From assembly GCA_964036045.1 (NCBI GenBank), contig OZ038381.1:156134352-156198351 (forward strand): a stretch of 64,000 nucleotides of DNA, in the 5' to 3' direction. The position numbers and the translations under genes are program-made. Source of the DNA: Eutreptiella sp. 'Long Island Sound 2002' (lineage: Eukaryota > Euglenozoa > Euglenophyceae > Eutreptiales > Eutreptiaceae). Under the pieces are notes generated by a model. It was not told the origin of the DNA. It searched no databases and was given only the letters and a program-made list of their open reading frames with translations. Below are positions 46,103-54,285 of the stretch, in pieces; the stretch's first letter is position 1, and each line of letters begins with the position of its first letter.

Positions 46103-49054
46103 TTATTTCTTCTTCGGTCCAGCAACCTTAGCCAACCTGGAACCCAGGCTTCTTGCCACCGCACTTGTCCCACTTGGAGAGGCAACGGAACCACGAGACG
46201 GCTGGGCACCAGAACGCGAGGGCGGCTTGAACTCTGCACTAGCGGTGGCGGCAGTCTTCGCTTTCTTCTTCGGCTGTTCCTTGCCAGATTCGGGGCTTGC
46301 ATCGAAGTGAGCGGCGGGTGCCCGCTTGCGCTTCTGCTGGGTCTCCAGTACTTGCTCCATATCCTCTTCTTCCTCCTCCTCGTCGGCATCGTCGTCGTCT
46401 GATTCCGCGGGCTTGTCCGATTCCTTCTCTTTTCCTTTTGCCTGCTTCTTGCCACTCGAGGGGGTTCCCTTTCCGGCTGCAATACCCTGAGTTGGTACAA
46501 CTTTGGCAGTCTTCTTCACCTTGGCTTGCATTGGCAAGGTAGGTGCAGGCGCAACAGGCTCAGTGTCGTCAGCGGGGGCCTCAGTCACGACATCTTCCCG
46601 GACGGCCTCTGCAGCATGCACCTGCTGGTGCCCTTCGTGCCCTCGGTTGCTGTCCAAAACCCACAGTGGAATGCCATGCTGAAGCCACTCTTCTTGAGTA
46701 TCCCAAGTTGCAGCTGTTGCTCCCTGCTCCGTCTGATCATCCTCCAACATGTACCGCATGATGATTGCATGCTGCAGAGCACCTCCAACGGCATTCCCAA
46801 GGTCTTTTTGCTTGATCGTTGACACAGCCAGAAACGCCACTTTAGTACGGAGGTCGGACATCGCAATTTTGCGGCCATGGCAGGCGTGTCGTCCACAACA
46901 ACCACTGCATCGGAATACCCACTGCCTAAAAGATATTTGTCCAGGTACCACAGCACGTGAATCAGAGGCATGAAACCACCAAGGTTCTTGTTCTGCATCT
47001 CTTCGAAATGTCTGGCGGAATACGACACATAGTTCGGCAACTGTAAATGTGATGTATAAAGACGAATAACGGAGGCACCAGTGCGCGAGGCCTCGCGCAC
47101 ACAACGGCATCGTAACAGGCGAAAGAAGCAGATATACCTGCTTATCCCAGCGACTCGTTGTTCCGATCCACATACAGTGCTCGTCGAACTGATACGTACT
47201 GCTGGTCACGGGACCCGATAACCAAGAGTATACCGGCAACCGAACATGGTAGAATGGCACTGTGGTTGGATCTTTCTCCTTCTCCATACGCCAGAGCCTC
47301 TGTATGTCGCGGCCAATACGCTGCACAACATCAGTCTCGCCATAGAAAATGACGTCTTTCCCCAGCATCATCACATCGAACAGCCACTCCGGAACAAATC
47401 CTGCAGTGTCATATTCAACGAAAAGGTCAGCGTTGATGACCCACAACGGGTACTGCAGATCCCGGAAACGAGCTGGCGGTGTCTCTTCAATATCCTCAAT
47501 ACGGCAGGCCGTCAAAGAGAATTTGCTCCCTTGCTCGTCCTGCTTGGAGACATTGATCACATCGCCAGTTGTCAGCTGTGTCTGTGACGGTGCCGATGAC
47601 GGTGCCCCAGTCTTCCTTTGCAGTTGTTTCCGCACGGCCAGCGTCTGTGGTAATGGAGGTGCGCCCTTGTCCCCAGTCCGCCACAGAGGTGCATTGGTCA
47701 ACGTCTTCCATTTTGGCCACGGCGACCGATACTTCGTACTTGTTGCGTCCGGCTAGTAACCCCAATTTCCCGGGCCAATCTTCAGTTGCGTCGTGCCCAG
47801 TGCTGCGACTTCTGCTCGGATCTTCGCATCGGCAGCTGTACGGATGCGAAAGCGGTGGTTGAGTGCGCGAGCCCTCGCGCACTGAAGCCGCGACACTGAC
47901 GCATACCTGCGGTCTGGTTGACATACTGCTTATTGTCCGGACGGTCAAGATGGAACATAACCCATTGTTCCGTAATCTGCGCGTCAATGTAGTTCTGGGT
48001 GGTGCGTACGGTCGAGTCCTTCAGGTTCATGTGCGCACACACTTTCTGCAATAAGCTCGGTAGATGCAGCCCCTCCAGCTTCTTGAAGGCATTCCTTGTA
48101 ACTTCCTCTTTCCTGCTCTTAGTCTCGAGGTTCTTCATGCCAGTAACCGCCTCACGACCGCAGTAATACGCCAGGGAGAAGATGTCCCTCCAGTTCTTGA
48201 ATGTCGATTCCTGCGAGGGAAAACAATGACATGGAGTGCGCGAGGCCTCGCGCACTGTAACCGTGCGATACACGAATACATACTGTGTGTCCTGCTTCCT
48301 CCAAAGTCTCGGGTGCAAGAAACGCAGAGTTGACGGCAGCCTGGACAACAGCAATCTTGAACCGCTCGAAATCCTGTGGCTCTTTTTCCCGCTTCTGGTC
48401 CTCAATGTACAACAACATGTTGTCCAGCGCCTCGGACAGCGGAATCCACGTCACAGACTGGCTGCCAGCTTGTTGCAATCCTGCAACCTTGGCCCGGATC
48501 CTCCAAGGTGTTTCGTATTTCACAATGTCAACGTAGCAAAACTTACGCCAGTCCTCCGATTCTTTGCCTTCTACGAGACGCAGTTCCTGAATCTTTCTGC
48601 ATGTTTCTGTGCCATGTTGACCATTCAGAACGTAAAGTGAGCCATCTGCAAAGCAAATCACGTACCGAAGCAAAGAGAAGAAACGTCGTCAATCGAACGC
48701 GAAGCGAGTCATACCACTATCCTCCCACGCCGTTACGCGCAACGGTCCAGCTGGTGGCAGTGCTTGGCATCCCGTCACTTTCCTGGCAACGTCGTCATAG
48801 TTGATGGATCGGATCTGTCCGCGCTCCTTGGTCTTGTCAATTCTCAAATCAGCAATCTTTACCTTCACGGCTTTACGATTCTCCTGCCGCAGCCACTGTT
48901 GCACGTCGTCTCTGAGCTTCATCTCCGGTATTGGCTTCTTCTCACCCTTCTTTTTTCGTCCTTTCTTCGGCGTGTCCCCTTGGTCGGTCCCTCGTGACGA
49001 CTCCATGGCCTCTGCGTCTGGTGCTGGACGTTCTGGCGACCCTGGTTCACTCAT
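46103..49054 (-). CDS. Transposon gene A: ParB/Srx-like (NGQH) N-terminus, multi-exon
   Basis: ATG at 49054 (MSEPGSPERPAPDA). Exons are 49054-48715, 48645-48284, 48210-47907, 47835-47138 and 47040-46103; introns of 69, 73, 71 and 97 nt are all GT-AG, and the first three junctions keep phase 1, 0, 1. Residues about 45-140 carry VKIADLRIDK, PLRVTAWEDS and DGSLYVLNGQHGTE, matching the P-L-x-V and G-x-Y-x-x-x-x-G-Q-H blocks of ParB/sulfiredoxin-fold domains. The middle has VVVVDDTPAMAA and VPEWLFDVMMLGKDVIFYGE. The C-terminus is Lys/Ala-rich with an acidic run (DDDDADEEEEEEDM), as in nuclear or DNA-binding tails. One-base A-run slips at 46867-46870 and 47766-47768, and a possible 58 nt intron near 47.65-47.70 kb, break the frame as written. 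The role is unknown; a DNA-binding or nuclease role in transposition is inferred. Confidence 0.6.
47081..47100. promoter_or_regulatory. 20 bp palindrome copy 3 (gene A intron 47137-47041)
   Basis: Perfect copy in the middle of a 97 nt intron bounded by GTATAT and TTTACAG. Confidence 0.85.
47863..47882. promoter_or_regulatory. 20 bp palindrome copy 4 (gene A intron 47906-47836)
   Basis: Variant copy with one central base changed (arms of 9 bp around CC). It lies in a 71 nt intron bounded by GTATGC and GTACAG. Confidence 0.85.
48236..48255. promoter_or_regulatory. 20 bp palindrome copy 5 (gene A intron 48283-48211)
   Basis: Perfect copy, 22 bp with the flanking A/T, in a 73 nt intron bounded by GTATGT and CTCGCAG. 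Confidence 0.85.
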
Positions 49055-49214
49055 GATGCCAAAAAATACCTAAAAAGGACAAATGGCATGACATGAAACA
49101 CGGTCATTTGAACTCCGAAATGAGTCGAAACGGTATTTTGCAGGTCTTTTTCGCAAATCTGTTCCACAACCGTCTTTGTGGTGACTAATTCCACGGGACT
49201 TAGCGAACTACTCA

Positions 49215-49234
49215 GTGCGCGAGGCCTCGCGCAC
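49215..49234. promoter_or_regulatory. 20 bp palindrome copy 6 (between genes A and B)
   Basis: Perfect copy 161 bp upstream of the gene A start codon. Confidence 0.85.
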
Positions 49235-49271
49235 TCACATCGCATTACATACCTGCTTTTCGTAACGTTTA

Positions 49272-49291
49272 GTGCGCGAGGCCTCGCGCAC
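49272..49291. promoter_or_regulatory. 20 bp palindrome copy 7 (between genes A and B)
   Basis: Perfect copy 57 bp from copy 6 and 13 bp beyond the gene B stop codon. Confidence 0.85.
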
Positions 49292-49303
49292 TGCGGGCGT
49301 CAG

Positions 49304-51299
49304 TTACCGCAACCGTTGCCGCACGTTGCGTGTTGCTGTTTCCTGTCTGTCGGCATCCATGTCTGTTCTCCGCCCCACAACAGCATCCAGTTTCCGTTTT
49401 AGTTGGTTGGTGGGACTTGTTTTTTGGTCGATGAGGGCATCTAGTACGCTGTGACCAAGTAGCCGGTAGTGGTCGTAACCAAGGGGTTGTGTAGGTGAGG
49501 GCGGAAATCTCGGTAACCTCCGCGGCCACGAAGTTGCAACGGTGCTGACTCCGTCCGACTCCCATTCCACATAGGCCATGCAAATCCGGTCTGTCGCCAA
49601 AAATCTTGTCAGTCGTTGTCGCATCCTGTGTACCAGGTTCTTGGGAACGTTTTGTACCCCCACGTGTTTGCCACCAGGACCAACCTTTAGTAACAAGTAA
49701 TGGTTTTCCACCTCCTCAACAGTAACAGAACCCGTGTATCTCGCCTTGGCCCGCACCAACTTGCTCAGCATCCCTTCTCCAAACTCCTCTGAGTGTGCCT
49801 GACCGGGCAGGTCTTGGTGCCACTTGCTGTTGTACAACAATGTGCACATGATTGTGCGTTCGTACTTCAGTACGGTGTCACACGGTCCTCGACGCAGCCT
49901 CCTCAACAGACACAAACTCAACTGCAACACCTCCTGAGCTCGTGACCCTGTACCGTTGTTTTCCCCTGACCAGTTGCATTCCCGTACCACGTGGCCCAAG
50001 TACAACAACAACGGGCACCATTCCGACAACAAATGCAGAACTGCGTTTGCCACTGCTGCCCTGTTGGCATGCGCAGTGTCACGACCACTGATCGCGGTTG
50101 CAGCTTGTGCCTTGCGCCGATACGGGCGTAGTATTCGGGGTGTGGCAAGCATCATCGCAGCAATAGTTTTTTCCATAACTATCAGTTTGGGGTATGATAG
50201 TATGGTGGAACCAGGTCGTAGCAGACCTTTCCGTAGGTAGGTTAGAATAGGCCAGATCACCCGAAAAGTTTGAGTAACAACGAACTTGTAGGCATGCCAG
50301 ACACCGTAAACTACAGGCACGTAACGCAGGTACGAACACATGTTCCATCGTTGGTTCTTGGCACCGTACAACAACTTTAGTATCCTGTAGTGTATGTTTT
50401 CGTCAACCAACAGCGGTAGAACTCTGTTTGTGTGTTGTGCTGTGTCCTTTGCAAAGTGTAACAAGTTTAACACACCAACGCCACCAGTTACCTTTTCTTT
50501 TGACAGGGCAAACGGGCGCCACACCGGTGCCTGCACAGTCCTTGCATCCCTCCTCACATCCAACGGTGCTCTCACGTTTCCGGTGTCTGGTACACACCCG
50601 TCTGCATACCCCATGTCGCGCAAAGTCTGGGGGATTCTCCTTTCACGCTGTTGCAGAGCCCTTGCGACTGTCGTTATCCGTGCTGCCAGGTCCTCAATGG
50701 CTGGATGTCCTGCCCAATACGTGGGCCTCTGTTTCAGTTGAAGTACTGCCATTGCAGTACAGTTTTGTGACCGGTCACTTTCGTCCGGGTGTGTCGTGTA
50801 TTGTGCCCGGTACCAGTTGTCTATCCACAGCACGCAACACGAAGAAAGCACCAGTGACCACGTTGCTTTAAGTGCTGCTGCTGCCTGTTCGTCCACTGTA
50901 TTTGCGGCAGCGTCTGCTTGCCCAAGTCGTACTTTTGTTCGTCTTTCTGTTTGCGCTAGGTACCCTGTTTTGTTTCCCGGTTTTTTCCTGTTTGGTACTG
51001 CCCGTTGACGCATCAACAGGTACAGGTTCCAGCTCCTGTCGCAAAATGCGCACCCAGCGCTTGTCCTCCTGCCTTTTAGCTGCTGGTAAACTGTGGCACG
51101 TTCTTTTGTTGAACCTGAGTCGCTGTGGAAATGTTAAAACCAGTTGAGCCGCCAGGTCGTTTCGTTTGAGTCCTTTCCACAGGTCGTCTGCTGTTTGGTA
51201 TGCCGGTTCTGCCGCGCATGCCTCTCGTAGTGCTGCTGCTCCTTTGCTTACTTCTGCTATCATTCGATGCGTTACGGATTTTCTGGCTCGAAGTGGCAT
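49304..51299 (-). CDS. Transposon gene B: uncharacterised protein, possible transposase
   Basis: A frame from ATG 51299 (MPLRARKSVTHRMIAEVSKG) joins the long frame 51016-49304 if a T6 run at 50981-50986 is one base too long; together about 665 residues. The N-terminal part is basic (for example NRKKPGNKTGYLAQTERRTK). The core has VLPLLVDENIHYRILKLLYG, VVYGVWHAYKFVVTQTF and LSYPKLIVMEKTIAAMMLAT, with spaced Asp, His, Trp and Tyr-Lys residues suggestive of a catalytic domain. A basic tail (RNVRQRLR) ends it. Being the only other gene in a TIR element with no known DDE protein, it is the best transposase candidate. It has no visible intron, and lies upstream of gene A with a 249 bp gap that holds two palindromes. 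The family is unknown to me. Confidence 0.55.
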
Positions 51300-51769
51300 T
51301 TTGCGTCTTTCTCTGTGGAATTAGATTTGCGCACATATTTTGGTTATCGTTTCGCACAGCGATCTTTAAAAAAAGTGTGTTTGAAAACATCTGGCCTTTT
51401 CCTGTCGTCATTTGTGGTGCGCGTGTTGCCGCCGCAAATTGTATTTGGTGTCTGCGTGCGCTCCGTTCCCAGTGACCGAAAACCGTTTTCGCAACCACAA
51501 TTCCCTATTCTGTTTCCCTCTTTAAACCCAGTTGGAAAAAAAAACCATATCTATCGGGCAGCGAAGGCTACGGCCGCTATTAGAACCGGACACGTCTGCC
51601 ATTGAGTGGCTATTGGAAAAAAGCAAATCATTCCCCTGATCCCCTGAAAATTATGACGAAGGTTACCGATGTATAATTGACTGTCACAGGTGGTAGCCGT
51701 GAAAGGGAATGTAAATACCGGCGTGCCTGACCTGACCTGCCTGCTTTTTCATTTTCTTCCGTCGTTTAA

Positions 51770-51789
51770 GTGCGCGAGGCCTCGCGCAC
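51770..51789. promoter_or_regulatory. 20 bp palindrome copy 8 (upstream of gene B)
   Basis: Perfect copy in the 1.1 kb segment between gene B and the right end. Confidence 0.85.
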
Positions 51790-51954
51790 TGATTGTTTCC
51801 TTGGGACAATATTCTATACCTCGTTATATGTGACCAACATGGTGTCTACACACACATACACCGGAAAAATCAAATGTGTTTGTCCGTCTGGTACTGTACC
51901 TGCGATTGTACGCGTTGTTTACATCCTGCAAATTCAATACATAACGTGACCCGA

Positions 51955-51974
51955 GTGCGCGAGGCCTCGCGCAC
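51955..51974. promoter_or_regulatory. 20 bp palindrome copy 9 (upstream of gene B)
   Basis: Perfect copy, 24 bp with flanking GA/TC, 185 bp from copy 8. Confidence 0.85.
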
Positions 51975-52179
51975 TCCGGATGCCTAAATTTGTATTTTAT
52001 TTTCACTTTACAGTACATGTGTTTCCCCTAACATGGGAAGTCCGACAGTCATACACTTCCAATGCTCCTTGGGCAACACTATCCTACTTTTAATACCATG
52101 TGGGAGCTGCGTATTTCCGCCAACGCCAGTCCTTACGGGTTTTTAGGTTTCGTGATAAACTCCACTTTGAATATCTTGA

Positions 52180-52199
52180 GTGCGCGAGGCCTTGCGCAC
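52180..52199. promoter_or_regulatory. 20 bp palindrome copy 10 (near the right end)
   Basis: One mismatch (CTTGCG for CTCGCG). Like copy 1, it is flanked by TGA/TCA; 197 bp from the right end of the element. Confidence 0.85.
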
Positions 52200-52294
52200 T
52201 CAGAACGCCAGAGAAATGTAAAAAACGTCACATTGAGGAACACAGAGTTGCGTAACACTAAAAAAGCAATTTATTTCACTACGTCTAAAATCAC

Positions 52295-52396
52295 GTTCAT
52301 CAAACATCCAAAAAAATAGTTTGTTTGCCCTGTTGCGAACCGGTCCTTTTCTGCGCGTTCGGCACGCAAAACAGGGTGCAGTTTGCGTGGGCTAAA
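52295..52396 (-). repeat. Right terminal inverted repeat
   Basis: Inverted copy of the left terminal repeat; divergent in the middle, identical in the outer 22 bp apart from one extra terminal base. Confidence 0.8.
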
Positions 52397-52402
52397 TAGC
52401 AC
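52397..52402. repeat. Right target-site duplication of the 6.86 kb transposon
   Basis: TAGCAC, matching 45533-45538. Confidence 0.75.
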
Positions 52403-53119
52403 AATCGAGGTGGACATTGCTTGTGACCTTGAGGCGGCGTTCAGTCCATGAGGAGGAACTTCTATGATGCTTGTTGTTGTGACATGATGCCCTCTGGGAT
52501 CAGGCTGAAGGAAACGGAGCTCAAAGTTGGCCTGGAAGCTTGGAAATTGGGAATTGAGCCTAGCAGCCCAAGTAGCATCGTATATTTCCATGTGTGACCG
52601 TGCATAGTGGCTCCATGCTACTTTGTGTTGCCCATAGTAGTAGTTATAGATGGTCTTGCCAAGTTGGGTCTTCAAATATGCTCCGCTTCCACAAAGCATG
52701 TTAGTGCCAATTCTTGTTTTGCTTAGAGACCAGAGGATGCACAAAAGCAAGTGCGTCACTGCATTCGAGAAGGGCTGCGGTTCAAAGTCTGAGATTGACG
52801 TGCACAAGGCGAGTGGGTGGATCCATTGTGCATGTACCCCCCCCCCCCCGTGCCTAGGAACCGGCAATGTTTGACTGCCGAACCAGGGGGCGGTTCTTGC
52901 GCTTACTTTACCCCGAAATTGGACAGCGGAACCAGGGGTTGGTTCTTGCGCATGACAGTGGGCAGCCCCGTACCGCAGAAAAAAAAATTGCCGCTTATGG
53001 TGCCAGGGCATGCGCGCCCAGTCCTTTCCCACAATTAACCACATTGACAAATGTACACCAAAGGAGTGAATCTCACCTGAATGGGCTGTAGTGTGCCTTC
53101 CAACGTGCATGGAGTGCAT
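52403..53119 (-). pseudogene. 5' part of the ORF interrupted by the transposon
   Basis: The - strand frame is open from 53119 into the transposon end. Its downstream two thirds read as protein: SISDFEPQPFSNAVTHLLLC, GSGAYLKTQLGKTIYNYYYG and LNSQFPSFQANFELRFLQPD, ending MSTSIVL at the TAGCAC duplication. The first third spans C/G-run and repeat-like DNA and may be intron or leader. I recognise no domain. It is either a host gene or a gene of an older mobile element, broken by insertion of the 6.86 kb transposon. Confidence 0.5.
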
Positions 53120-53973
53120 GGAATCATCTAATGTTCAATGGGTTCCGACGTGTTTAACTGACGTTTGTTTGTTTCCTTATCAGGGGCTGGTTGCTCGGGG
53201 AAGGGGTCGAGAGTAGGTGGGAGGGGTTTAAGGGGTACGTGCGCCAGTGACTGACTAATAGGGTCCCCTCTGATGGGGGGGCCCGTGGCAACATACATGA
53301 AATGTTGTCATGCACACCTGAATAGTTGTCTTGCATCCACCGGAACCATGTAAAACCCAATACCATGGTACAAAAAAAGTGGTGCGAGAATTCGACCGCG
53401 GCACCAAGGGGGCGGTTCCTGGGCAAGGTAGCTCCTAGGCACGGGGAAGGAGGGGTAAAGAAAAGAACAAACTGACGGAGAGGGATCTTCACAATGCAAA
53501 ACTTTAGTTTGAGAGTGTCAAACTTCAGTTTTGCTTAGAGACGAGAGCATGCAGAAAAGCAAATGAGTCACTGCCAGCTATGTGTATAAGGTCTGATGTC
53601 TGATGTCTGATAAGGGATGTTGTGTGTGCGGTCTGTCCACGAAGATGTCTGTTATTCTTATGTACTGGAGGTGGGTCTAGGGGTCCAATGCCTAGAGGAA
53701 ATTGGGAGAAACTATGCCTAAATCAACCCCCCCCCGCCATTGTCCACACCAAATTCTTCACAGGAAACCCCCCCCACCCATCCCCTCCCCCACTATCGGG
53801 TGCTTTCCAGCCCCCCCCCCCCCCCCCCCCCCAAGGAGAAAAGGCGCCACAGAAAACACAGACCCCCCTGTTTGGAAAACAATTGCACACCTGTTGTTGA
53901 CAGTAGTGTATGTGACAACTTCAATTTGATTCTGATTTTGGTTGTTTGACCCGACAATTTGTTTGTGTACTTT
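53120..53973. other. No gene recognised; C-run rich
   Basis: Contains repeated CTTAGAGAC..AGAG..ATGCA segments (also at 52.72 kb) and C runs at 53,729-53,737, 53,766-53,773 and 53,812-53,832 that create Pro-rich pseudo-frames. Confidence 0.35.
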
Positions 53974-54028
53974 GGGAAAGGGGAAAGGGGAAAGGGGAAA
54001 GGGGAAAGGGGAAAGGGGAAAGGGGAAA
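53974..54028 (+). repeat. (GGGGAAA)n heptanucleotide array
   Basis: About seven to eight uninterrupted GGGGAAA units. Confidence 0.95.
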
Positions 54029-54285
54029 ATGTGGGACCAGGAAAAGTGGGAAAATTGAACGACCACCACACAAAAAAGCCTATGTAGCACCGAAAACCAA
54101 ATGGGAAACATTTCAAGGGATAGCATCATGACCATTGCAATCGGCATCAGTTAAATTCAGATCCACAAATAAAATGGTCGTGGTAATGCCACAGAACATC
54201 AAATGTGCCAACAGGGAAAATGGAAAAAATCTTCGAAGACAGCACACAACAACAAAAGGGCACATGCAAATACGTGGGCATCCTC

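Larger units (their letters stand above)
51300..52294. other. Transposon segment upstream of gene B
   Basis: Presumed promoter region of gene B and subterminal DNA. It holds three palindrome copies and no convincing ORF. Confidence 0.5.
45539..52396 (-). mobile_element. 6.86 kb two-gene DNA transposon with TIRs and internal palindromes
   Basis: The left end reads TTAGCCCACGCAAACTGCAC and the right end is its reverse complement (52374-52396 region, one extra terminal A). The match continues through CCC, and more loosely through AGAAGGACC and AAACTATTTTTTT-GGA to about 100 bp. TAGCAC flanks both sides. The outside sequence forms an ORF that is split by the insertion. Inside are two - strand genes (46103-49054 and 49304-51299) and ten 20 bp palindromes confined to non-coding parts. 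I cannot place it in a named DNA-transposon superfamily. The ends, cargo and palindromes together suggest an autonomous or recently autonomous element. Confidence 0.8.

Noticed and set aside
45881-52199. Conserved peptides such as VREASRT or ARGLAH in many short ORFs
   Set aside because: These are translations of the 20 bp palindrome in different frames, not protein motifs.
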